Part shown: one piece after another, positions 9,707 to 22,200 of the stretch
Numbering within the stretch: the first letter of the stretch is position 1
Layout: each line of letters begins with the position of its first letter
Origin: Allacma fusca
Lineage: Eukaryota > Arthropoda > Collembola > Symphypleona > Sminthuridae
DNA length: 64,000 nt
Direction of reading: 5' to 3'
Assembly: GCA_947179485.1 (NCBI GenBank)
Contig: OX359246.1
Span: forward strand, 35,195,632 to 35,259,631
Made by a program: the position numbers and the translations under genes
The notes under the pieces: generated by a model
Seen by the model: the letters and a program-made list of their open reading frames with translations, nothing else
Told to the model about the DNA's origin: nothing
Databases searched by the model: none

Positions 9707-12535
9707 GTAAGTTAGGCGGCGGGTCATTTCCTCTACACTTTTTTGCAATTAGATTAGACCGTATCTCCAGTAGGCAGCATGACTGCATCAGATTTGAGCT
9801 CCTCCAATATATAATTCCAATATCTCATAAACACGAACCCAAACCAAAGGTTTTTTCCCCTTTGAGTATTACTAATATTAAGAGAGCCTAGTAATCTACC
9901 CAAGTATAACGTAAGTATATAACAACTATATGGACTTTATTTCTCTCAAAAAAACCTATCCCTTGAATATTGTAAACATACAGAGTTTCTCTCTCTCCAC
10001 TGCTGAATGCTGAATTTAATCCCAGCATTTAAAAAGTATTACCAAGTGCTTCTTCTTCCCCACTCCCCATAGTGTACTCTACACATATTCAATTTGATTT
10101 AGTAATAAGTATATAAGTATATATGTGAAATGTGGAATCTGAATCTGCAGTAGTAAAAAAAAAGTGTCCATGTATATATACAAAAGAGATTAAAGGATGC
10201 GGATCATGCACTTACTCATATTACAGTTCACAGTAGCATGATTTACACAAATAAAGGGTTTTACTCTTCCAAACCAAACCCAAAGTAGGGATTGGCATTG
10301 CTCCTTTCCTTCAATTCGGATTATTTGGACTATTTAAAATAACTGTAGGATCGTAAGGAACTTTTTTTGAATTCCTGTCCATTATTCACAGGGGCATAAT
10401 TATATGTAAAAATAAAAAAAGAACGGTGGTGTAAAAATTATTGGGATTGATTTGAGACAGTGTGTGTGTGTGTTTGTCAATGTGAAATTGAAATTATATA
10501 TTGTGTGTGGAGAAAAATAATAATCGTATGAAGGAAACTTTGTAGGTTGTGGCTGCTACTGTAATAATAAAAAAGCTACTGGGGATTCAATCGTGCTGGC
10601 TCCTGATATTTCGGATTAAGGTTGCAATAATAATAGGACGTCTAAACACCCCCCTCAACCAAATATTAATACAGTGGGTTTTTCGCGATTTTTGCGACTG
10701 TGTCGTCCGTTCATCCGTTTTTTTTGGTGTGTGGAGCTGACTGACTGAGTAGAACATTCGCTGGAAATTGTGCTGCTCGTGGGATTCCTGGATAAATGAT
10801 AAACCTTTGGAGGTTTTAGAGACCTGTGAAGAGCATTGCGGAGGTTATATTGGAGGAAGTATGTAAAAGGTGGGAACTATGGGTGAAGTACAGTCAGTCC
10901 ACTGAGGAATCCAAGGATTGAAAGACACGGGAGTTTTGACTACTCTCAGAGACTCCTGGTTCGCCTATATGACTACTGGATGAGTGTATCTTGGCTCTGT
11001 CTCTCTCTCTCTCCCTCTTTCTCTGGAGTGAGTCAAGAGGAAGCCCTACACCAAGATTGAGTCCAGTGCTGAGGAGGATTTCGTGTCAATCGGTCTCTCT
11101 TCTTTCCCTTCATCGGACTTGTAACTGCTCAAAAATTTTTGAATCGTTGGTAATTGTGAATTGTCCGAGAGAGAAGGATTACCACTGAGGGGAGTTAGGT
11201 CTCTGTTGAAGTCTCTATCCTTGTGGGGATTTTAGGGGCTCTTGGGGTGTGCAAGTTGCTGAGAAGGTAATTTTTTAAATTCTCTATGACTTCATTACTT
11301 GTACGTTGTAGGTTTGAGTGTGGGATTTAAGAATTATTTTGAGTTTGACGGAGATAATATTGTGATTTTGGATCATTTTTTAGGGTACTAGTATTCGGAT
11401 CCTGCTTTTAGTAGTTTGATTTAGACGAGTGATTCCAAAGGGGACTTTGATAGTATGTTGTTTTGTTCGAGAATTTGGATCGTTTTGAGTAGATGAAGAG
11501 GGTTTGAGGGAGTGGAATTTTGTGAGGAAATTATCCAGGTCTTGTTGAATACAGCAAAATAGAACTTAGTAGAATGATTTTGAAGAAAAATACAAAAATG
11601 TTTAAGATCAATGGAGGAATCTAGAGGTGGTGTGTTAATTTATCCGATTTGAGTGATTTACTGCGAACAGTGTCAAATGTTATTGGTTTGGTTTGTGGAT
11701 CAGGTCAAGCATTGAAGTTGAGCTATTTCATGATCATGATGTACTATTTAGTTTATAATTTGAGCAGGGATATGTACAGAGAGGATATATTGGAGTAGAT
11801 GGAAATGTTATTTTTTGATGTAATATAGAATATTTATTTTATTTTTCCTGTACACGACTAATTGGTATTCCCCCTGCTTGTTGTCAGGTTAATCTTTAGT
11901 GTTTGGTAGGTTGTGTTATTCTTTTACATTTGGAGGTTTCAGGGCCCTGAATGGTAGGAATTAGTTGCGATTATCAATATTGTCATTATCATCACATGTG
12001 AGTAGAATCAAAGAGGCTTGAATAAATACAGACAAACAGTGGAGACACGGAATCATGAGGCTGGAGTATATCTACGTGTGTGATAACGCTTAAGTATGGT
12101 ATTAACTGAAAGAGCGTTTTGGATTTAACGACAGTTCCGAATGAAGTTAGACTTAATTGTAAGGAAGCTTTAGGATATTTGGAAGTGGGGAAAGATTTGT
12201 GAGTAATCAGTAATAGGAATCCAAGGGTATGACTGAATAGAACTTGCCTTACTTTGGTGGTTGGAGGAGGAGACTCTGATTAGTCGACACTGTTTAGTTA
12301 TGGTTGTTCTAAATTTGCTGTAGTTAGGGATATATGCATGAGATTACAAAGTTTTAGTTCTAAATGTGTTACTGTTTGACAGGGTGAGTCAGGCTTGACT
12401 GAAATAGTTTCATTCCAAAGTAGTAACATTTAATAATTGTTCTCAATGGTAATTGTTATTGAATTAAATAAAAGCCAATAAAAAACGAATGTTCTTTTGT
12501 TATACAAATTGAATTTTTTTTTGTTTCCATTCCAG
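9707..12535 (+). other. Probable PIP4K 5' noncoding region (intron and/or alternative first exon)
   Basis: No coding exon is recognised. From roughly 10.4 kb the plus strand turns G/T-rich, as in the PIP4K introns, suggesting plus-strand transcription from before that point. GCTGAGAAG|GTAATTTTTT near 11264 could be a donor of an alternative 5' UTR exon. The TTTGTTTCCATTCCAG tract ending at 12535 is a good acceptor for the exon that carries the start codon. Confidence 0.35.
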
Positions 12536-13094
12536 ATCCGTCACTCCTGCCGTTGGACGAGACAAAGTGGGTGTGAAGTGTGCAAATATGACTCAAATAC
12601 CATAGTTGCATGGCTTTTAGTTAAACATTGCACAAGACCCGTCTGAGTCGCATCACAAGAAATACCAAATAATCACTAGCCAGTTTTGAGCCCATCTTCA
12701 CATCATTGTATCCTATATCATTTTACGTCTGCATTTCTGCTTTCAAAATTGTGATACCAAGGTGAATCCCTCTATTTAATGTGAAAAAGTCTTAGAACAG
12801 TGACTCTTTGTGAAGACACTTGAACTGTTCAGCCAACTGCTTTAACATAACCAAGGGGGTGTATCTATGTAATTTACAAAAACAGCATTTGACTCACAAC
12901 TGTCATTGCGTCCAAGTAACGATCACGCCAATTAGTCATAACCATGTGATCCTTTCTCTAAATTCCAGTAACAAAAATAATAAATTGTCACTGTATTCAG
13001 TCAATTATCAATTGGACTCAAGCTCTCGGAAATTAAACTGAGCTGCAAGTTGGTATATCATCTTATGACGATAACCAAGATCCCAGCTGCAGCA
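12536..13094 (+). other. PIP4K 5' UTR within the first coding exon, with upstream ATGs
   Basis: Sequence between the acceptor at 12535 and the likely start codon at 13095. It contains at least two short upstream open frames: ATG 12588 (encoding MTQIP, stop) and ATG 12610 (encoding MAFS, stop). An in-frame TAA at 12981 blocks further N-terminal extension of the kinase frame. The exact 5' boundary of the exon is inferred from the splice acceptor only. Confidence 0.45.
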
Positions 13095-13214
13095 ATGAGT
13101 TCGATGACGAGTAAGCTGAAGAAGAAGCGGATTCGCGTCAAGCACCAAAAAGTCAAAGTGTTTCGGGCTAATGAACCCCTCCTGTCAGTCTTTATGTGGG
13201 GAGTTAATCATGCG
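13065..13214 (+). CDS. PIP4K2: PIP4K coding exon 1
   Basis: Encodes, from ATG 13095, [20 protein letters not shown] through FMWGVNHA, phase 0, with donor GCG|GTATGT at 13215. The first in-frame ATG (13065) would add [10 protein letters not shown]. The [20 protein letters not shown] segment is the invariant N-terminal strand of the type II kinases. Confidence 0.92.
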
Positions 13215-16200
13215 GTATGTTATTTGTTTTATTTTCTATTCTTGTGTGGCTGGAATGAAATGAATGTGTATTATAGCAAATAATTACATACTCCCTTTAA
13301 TTCCTTGTTAGCAGCTCTTACCGCTCCTGTAAAGTCCGCTTTTGTCATCTGGAAGGTGTGCAGTTTTAGTGTGTGTTGACAAGAACTGTAGGCTACGTGA
13401 CTCCTGTCACTGGATTCAAAAGCGTCCAATTAGGTTTACATTTAAACCCTCTGCTAAGTCTCTATTTTCCATGAGAGCGTCTATAGTCTGTGGAACAGGC
13501 AACATTTGTGAATCCATGTCAATGCCAAATGACTACACGAAGGCCAAGGAAAGTCAGCAACGTCTCACACTTTTCTTTTGGATGCAAACGAGCAAGTTGC
13601 AATTACAGTCGCAATTTATGAGCACGTCAGTAGTCACCATTATGTTCGGACTTCTTGACACGCATGAGACTGAGACTAGCATGGCAAAATCTGCTACTAG
13701 TTAATATCTCTACCAACTACCAAGGAATATAGTGTCCCACTCATGTATACATCCCTTACCTATGTAATTATTCAGGCTCAAACCCTCAGCTAAAACATAC
13801 ACTTATGCATCTAATGCTCACCTTTTGCACACTTTCAGGCTAAAATCCAAAAGATTGCAACAGTTGTGTGACTTACTGGTATAAATAATACTTTAAAAGG
13901 TTTTTGGTGGATGCGTGGGTCGTTATAGAGAGGAAAAGCTTACGTGCGAATCTTACCCTCTACAATGCTGGTTTAGTTGGCCTTAAACTTTAACTTTGAT
14001 GCCTGCAACCATAATCCGTATATAACTTTAATCTGTGATTATGTCATAGCGTCATAAAACCTTAATCCTCTCTAATGTGACCTCAGACTGATGGGTTTAT
14101 CTCCTGAAACGCTTCTCTCCGTAATCCTTTATTGTTCGGATAGAAGCAGTTTTGAAAACGGCTCATTGTCAGGGTCAATTTTCCTCCAAAATTTCTTTGA
14201 GTGTTATTCCTAACGTAGCGAACCCTTCTTATAATTCTTTGAAAAATCCTGTCACCATTAATTAGACATTTACAAGTTAAATTAGTAATTAATATACAAG
14301 TGTGGTTTTAATTTGACGTAAGCTAAAACTTTCCTGCAAAGATACTTAGGCAAACCTCGTACGCAGTAAATAGCGGTCGTGTATTTTCCGACTTAAATTG
14401 TCTGTCTTTCCAAATAGGTTGCGTCAGAAATGTCATTCGTGTAACATGTCATTCATTTGCTAGATTCCATAGAACGATTTCCAAAGGAAGTACGTCTGAC
14501 CTCAAATTATTAGATACTAATTCCATGTAACAATAACGCACAATTGCTCTTTCCACGGGGTAACCAAACAAACTCTATTTTCACAACCTCAGATATAAGT
14601 ACATACATATTTGTAGAATTTAGAAGGAAGAAGAAGAATTTTTGTGTTCCTTTCGCTACCAGTGACAGCAAGAAATTATAATAAGGTCAGAATAAGCACA
14701 CTTATGCAGTATATTGCGTCTGTAATTATTAAACATAATATACATATGTGGATGTAACGTAATTATTATGTTTACAAACACTAGTAGTTTAGATTCTACA
14801 CAATCCCTAAATCTAGAATTCATATATTGTATCCCTAAATCCAGATTTCATATATTATATAAAATTAGCTTCACACATTCAGTGACACATCCTAAAATCA
14901 GGCTCGTGTCAATCCATATTCATTTCTCATTCCTATTCTCTCGAAATAAGATTCTCTCTCTTCCCTACCTCTGAAGCTAATAGCTGAATAATGCAGGTCG
15001 GAAGCAAAGCATGTAATGTTCTGGTGGAATGGAATTGGTAAATGATACTGATGACTATTGATCTTTATTGTTCCATAAATACATTGTTTAATTGGTCTGG
15101 GATAGGATTCAATAGCTTATTCCTGTAATAACTCAAAGGGATATGCTCTCGGCTCCATAGAAAAAAGAATCTATCTAAAGATAGGTACTTATTTTTCAAG
15201 TTGACGTCCTTCCTTGTAGTACTGTAGACATTTAATATGGAGCAGGCCAGAGTTTGTTGTTTAATTGGAGAACAATCCCTTAGTTGTAGTTGATAAAGAG
15301 ATTATTTGTAGGACGCAATCAAGCTTTTGTGACTGATTGGAGGTAAACCACAGGAATAAGCCACAATGGGAGGAAAGTAGAAGTTCCGATACAATATTAA
15401 ATATTGCCGTATGCTCGGATTTCCCTTATGTAATTACATAAGTTTCAAGTACGGGCAAGTCCATCACAGTATCCTACACATTATATGTATGTGTTGAGGG
15501 GTACTCCTGTAAAAATTACATTTTCCCATTGCATTTATGAAGGTCTAGAGAGTCAGTCTAAGGGTGTATGTTCACATATGTATTTACATTTACATACATA
15601 TGTTGGTACATGCGAACTGCCCGTGAAAATTGTTTGTAAATTGTTTGGCTAGGAGAGTAAAGAATTGATTTACAGGGACTGTGATAACATGCTCTGATAT
15701 GTGTTTTCCCACGACATTATTTTTAGAGTTTGTATACAATGCAGTGGGGTTGATTGTATGTATCTCTACTATTCTCTATCTATAAAATTATTTATTTATC
15801 CCTATGATCCTTTCCGCAAAAGGTTATTATCCTGTGGTTTGTGTGTATCTGTTTTTTTAAAGCTATCAGTAACATGTACGGTATGATTGGTTCTTTTTTT
15901 TTTTATAGATTTGTTTTTATATTAAACATAAAAAAAGCTAATTATTAATGTAGATACATATTTAATTAAAACTTACCTCTTGGTTTTTTGTGCCTATCTC
16001 TCTTGAAAATAATAATAATAATAATAATTACTGAAACTGAACTGCATCTCGTTCTGTTTCTTTTCAGATTAATGACCTGTCCCACGTGAATATTCCTGTA
16101 ATGCTCATGCCGGATGACTTCCGATCCTACTCCAAGACTCGTGTCGATAATCATCTCTTCAACAAGTAAGTTTCAAGGGGAACTTTTATCGACATGTTAT

Positions 16201-19200
16201 ATCTCTCTAATTATAGACACTGTATCTATACTATACCAGAATCATATTTGTACAGTATGTAAATATACTGTATTGCATCTATCTGTAATTAATTATTTCT
16301 ATATGCGTACATATAGAATACTTACTTTTACACATAATCTTGAACTTCTTGCATTCACAAATATGTATAAATACATATTTGAATTGAAATCAATCTCTTT
16401 TATTATTTTAGACATAATTATATTACATATTGATAGTTGGTAATTAAAATTCTTACAAGGATTTTTCGACAAATGCTTTTTTCTTTAAAAAAAAGAGGGT
16501 TATCTCTAAATTTAAAGTGTAATTACGTGTAATATCATAGGAGCGTGAAGGAGATGTTGCTCGGTTACATTTTTCATTCCTTTCAGCCCTCCCTATGAAT
16601 TGAAGGGATTAGCTTCCGAGAGATGTAATTTATTTTGAGAGCTATTAATAATAATATACTTATTAGAAAATTCAGCTCTCTGATGATGAGATGGTTATTA
16701 TACTTACTATTTGGGCTTGAAATTCTCGGAACGTCCGGGAAAACTTTAGAGAGAGGGAAAGGAAAATGTTTTTGAGAGTCGTGAAGATGCGGTGGGAATA
16801 TGCGGAAAGGCTTCTTTTTTTAAGCTAATACTTACATATAGTTAGTTATATAGGTACTGACGTGTCGGGAGTTCCGCCGGGCTAGAATTTAGGGCAGATG
16901 AGAATTATCTGGAGGATACCAAGCAAGGGTCGCTACCTTGGTTACCATGCATGCTTGGTTGAACTCAGATCCTCCAGTTTAATCAAGGAGTACCATAATT
17001 TCTGTTCGGTTTTCTCCTTTTTGTATTCTGAACTACTCTCTAGTTTTCAGACTCTAGAACCTAGAGGTAGAGTTATATGTAGAAACATACGTACATGTGT
17101 ATTACTTACATATGTAATATATATCTATATACAGATATTATATAGAACCAAAATTTTGATCCATCCCCACTGGAACTTATATGTTCATTCACACAAGTCC
17201 GGATTCTAAAATCATTCCATCATCTATTACTACAGTAATACTACAACTACTACTATTATGTATGTACATACATACTTCTACCTCATCCCTCTCGACTACT
17301 CTACATGCATTTTTCAAGTTTCAGCAAAAGTTCTCCTGACAGGCGACAGTCCGTATGCTAGAAATGAGTGATACTTCTTCTTTTGCCAAACTGAATTTTC
17401 CTTCTCCTTGACTTATTCCTTCAAAACTAACTTCTCTAAAAAGATTCCTGAAGCTATTTGAACTCCGTTGTTTTGCCTACACATTCAATTTTATCCTCTA
17501 GCTGTACCGTCGTACGTGGGACTACTTTTATTTACCGTTATCTATTATTACGAGTTACACACGGCTCGTGATATAATTAAGTATATAGGTATGTATTACT
17601 TCCAGCAGATGTACGGAGTGACAATTCTGAATTTAATTCCAGTCTTAATATGTATGCCTGTATGTTTTGGTTCATGTTGTACGTGTAGGTACATATGTAT
17701 AATTATGTGTAGGTACTACTAGATACGCGTATATATTTATAAAGAGGAATGTCATGTTTTAGATTGTGCAGATGTAGGTGGTAGTAGGTATCTATAATTA
17801 TGTATGTCAAGAGTATTATAATATAGTGGAATATTATTGTATACTTATAGTAGTAGTATCAAGTATTGCTTCCAGTTTCTTCTATTTTTAGTCTTTTAAA
17901 TTCTCTCTCAGAGGTGTGCTTACATGTTGGGACTACTTTTGCCTGACGTCATCCGTCATGTTTATGTGGATGGGAATGTCTCACCGTCTGAGTAATACTT
18001 CTTCTCTTTTGCGGTATCATACTTTTATGGGTACATATGAGAGGAGTGGAGAATCTCTTGCCAAGGGGGGTATCTTAACTGATTTTCCTAATAAGGGGTC
18101 TCCCAAGTTGTCCTAAGATGGGACCCTAAGTCCTTGGCTGCATTTTGTATGAATTTAAATAAAGGGATTAAAATCTTACCTGCACAAGTCCTGAAAACTT
18201 GTCTGTAGATTGGACGATTAAATCCTAATAAATAGATTTCAAACCATGTTAATGGGACATGTTAAATTGTCTGGAAACAATTATTTTGAAATTAGCAGAT
18301 AATTGAATTCCTATCATTTTTATTGTTCCTTATCCCAGAGAGCTCTACTCCTGAGAAAGTGAGGAGGGGACTTTGAAATCAGAATATTTCCAGGGAGCTG
18401 TGGGGGGGGGACCTTCGGGCTCCACCTCCTGCCTGAGTCGTTTACCATTCCTCATGTATATTAAGTACGGATATATCTTCTGACGATGTATTAGAGTACA
18501 AGCAGAACATAGAGGCATGTACATTACATGGGCATCAACTGCTGTGAAAAAACTTTTTTTCCCTGTTCACATTCAGCATTAGGCTCTAAGGCTTTCCTCT
18601 CTGTGTGTCTCTCTCTCTCTTTCTGCGAAATTCTCTGGAAGGCTTTCTCTCCGGGTCTTTTATCTTTCTCTCGATTTTTCTTCCCATGCATTCCGGAGAA
18701 GTTAATATATTTCCTTCTCTTTAGTGTTTAGTCATGTCTATATGGACTACCATGGACCCCCGTCCTTTGCTCCTGTGCATATTGTCAACATACTTACTTA
18801 CTTTTTTAGCACTGCAGGAAAAAAAATGTTGTTCCTCCCTACTTACTTACGTCACTGAGCATTGTCCATGCATGTACGGGTACACATGACAAATAATGTT
18901 CCTTGCTTTTATTATTGTGCAATTACTTCATCATGTGTATTATTTTATTGGGCTTTGTTCAGGAAAGAAAAAAGTAATTAACTAAAAATAGTCCTTATCA
19001 CAATAAATATACCCTGTGTACCAAAATAACAACAATAATAATACTCACAGGGGTATTATGTCTCAAGGAAAAGAAAAAAAAATATAATTAGGGATTTGTT
19101 TTAAAAATAGAAACTTCATGTGCACAGACACACACTCACAAATACAGTATACACACCCAGGTCAATCTTTTCCAGGTTTCCTTATTCCATAGTCCCCGTA

Positions 19201-22200
19201 GGCTCATCGATCCTAGAGCTATGTACATAAATAATAGAACAGGGGCTGGAAATAGATTGTGGCTCTGTGGCTGTGGAGTAGTGGAATGGAATATTTTTAG
19301 ATTTAATGTTTTTGGGCTATTTCCTATATCTACTTCAAAACTTTCCCCACTTTTAAAAATAATTGTCTACTTCTATATAATATGTGTAGCATCTCGGGGT
19401 ATAGGAGCTATACACATATATATAAATACAGCAGTGTGGGAAGTATTTTTTGAAGGAATCCATCAAATATTAAGAACTGGAGTCGCTGAGTAATTATTCC
19501 CCATATGTTGACTGGGTCGGATGTATATATCTATGTATGTATGTACCTAATTGACGGATACGGAACGTAGGAAGTGTAGGAACTATACATTCGGACGTTT
19601 AAATTTAAAAGGGGCTTTTATACAAAGGACTCTAATAATTAATTCGAAATTTGACGTCATTGGAAAGTAGATTTCGGATCTGTCAGTAAGCTTATCGTTT
19701 TAATTCCAGGATTGCATGGAGTCTCGACATGCTTTTCCCATTCGGACGTCATTTCTTTTTGGATGCTTCATACAATATAAGTATAAGTAGAATATGTGTG
19801 TTTGCATAGGGTTCTTTATTCTCTAGTTCTATAAATAACTATAAATGTACACTATGTATATAGGTATGTATGAGCAATGGTCGTGTACAGGCATTTATAT
19901 AATTACGCACGTGCATATGTACATGTACGTATAGACTTAAGTGTCAACAGGAACAGGTTAATGTGAGCGTTGTGAGCAGGGAGCAGACCAGTGGTGGCGT
20001 CAATATATAACATGGCCACTATATATAATTTATATAGATATAAGTAATATCTACTATATGGAAACTATATGGAACTCCAGATGATGAGAACCCGCTGGAT
20101 TACACAGATTCCCTTTCAAGACAAGCTATTCCCTTATAATAGGTACAAATGAGTAGAAGTAGAGTAATGCTACTGTAAGGTGATTAGCGAGAAGGAACTT
20201 GTTTATAATGGATTGATAATGCTTCTAACTACTGTTGTGTAGTAAGTATAATAATTATATATGGACTCCTGACATATACATACATACCGCGTCATAAGTG
20301 CTATTTCCTACACACTATAGGATCACTGTATTTGATGCAGGTTTTTGATCAGTAATTGCTTTATCATCACTCCACTCCCCTTAAAAGTATAATCATTACT
20401 AAGATGTGTGTTCACTTCCTCTATATGTTAGTATGTATGTATGTGCAAATACACAGTTGAAGACAGCTCTGGGATTGTGCTCCAACCAAAGGTCAAAGCT
20501 ACACAAATGGACCTCATGAACTTTGCTCTCTCTGTGTGCATCTATTGTGTGGGAAAGGTAGAGTATCCCAGAAGAATAATAATTAACAGATTGCACAATA
20601 CCAACACCTGACAGATCTAGTTTTAGTAGTTCCTTTTTGTAGCCTTCTCTGTTGTTGAAACTATTGCAGAGACATCATCCCCTAGAGAACTTTTCCGACT
20701 GTTACTAGAATTTTTTCTGACTTGTGGCCCCTCTGATGTGATTACGTGTGTATTTCTGCAATAGTTATAAATGTGAGACAGTGAGACTAGTCCGTTGGTA
20801 TGTATTTACGGAATTTACGTGGTATTTATATGTATTTATTTGTATTTGTTTAATTACTTTGAAGGAGTAGTTTCTTCTTTTTGACCCTGATTTTGTCAGA
20901 TATATTCCTATACAGTATAGTTTTGTAGGAAGGAGAAAGTTCTCTGGGATTACTATGTTAGATTCAGCGGGGGATGGAATTTTGAAAGGCTTTTTCCATC
21001 CTTGGAAGGGATGGGGAGCTACTGCGGAAAGAAACTTACTTTAGGAGGAATCCTGTTTTGCTGTTTTGTTTTTAGAATTGCGTCATATGAGAATAGATCT
21101 GCACTGCAGAACTGCAGTATTATTAACATTGTAGATTTCCTCCTGGATTCTTTCAGGTGTACATGTATGTAGGTAGGTAGTTATACATACCTGTGTTTGG
21201 TATGGAAACATTTCCCTAGTGAATGTACATATTATATACCTATATTTTTAGGTATGACAGAGTGTACAGAGTACTGACTGATTGGGAGTTTACACAGACA
21301 CAGACCCTCACTCACATACACTTGATGAAGCTGGAATGCTCCAATGTTTTTTATACTCGTTCGCTAAAACTCAGTGTAGACTCTGAGAATTTGGTTTTGT
21401 TGGTTTATTATTGAGAAGGAGTAGCTGGCTGGCTGCTGTGTGGTGAGATGAGAGAGGGACGGGAAACGGAAGGAAATGTTAGTGTATGGACATACATAGA
21501 TATGTGTATGTAAGTATGTATGTACATATGTAATTATGTATGTATGTACTTACACTTCAGGAGCGCTTCCTTTCCCATCCTATTATTTGCAACTATTTGT
21601 TTGTTTTTAGAAAAGATATGTCTCACTTCTCACTCATACTCACTCATACTCACTCACTCCGTCACTCCTCGGGCTCAGGGATGACTCAACAACCACATAT
21701 CTGTTTTATGCCTCATGGAACCTCACTCACAGAAATCCTCAGAGATACCATATTTATAGTGAAATCATACACACACACAGGTTTGAAAGGCATGCTTTCC
21801 TTGTTCATGTTCCTGCTGCTCTCTCAATTCTTATTGAGAACGGGCTCATTGTCAGTGGGGGGTGGTGGATATTTAATACGTTATGCTCTGTAGTCTGTAT
21901 AGGCTCATTTGAGGGCACGTACACAAACTAACGGGGTATGAACAATGTGTATCTATAATTATGTCTTGACATGATGATGATGATAATAATAATAATAAAA
22001 TAATAATATGATTCCAGTGTGGAAATCTATTGATCTTTTGTGCATCCAACTTGAGCTCCTTATTGTTGGAGTGGCTTGTTTGTAATCCCTAGAGTTAAAT
22101 ATGTACATATGTATCTTAATTGTATTTATTTATGTAGGGGGGATACTTGTATCTACATATATGGACCTACAGTATTCATGTGTCTGTATGTGTGTATCCG

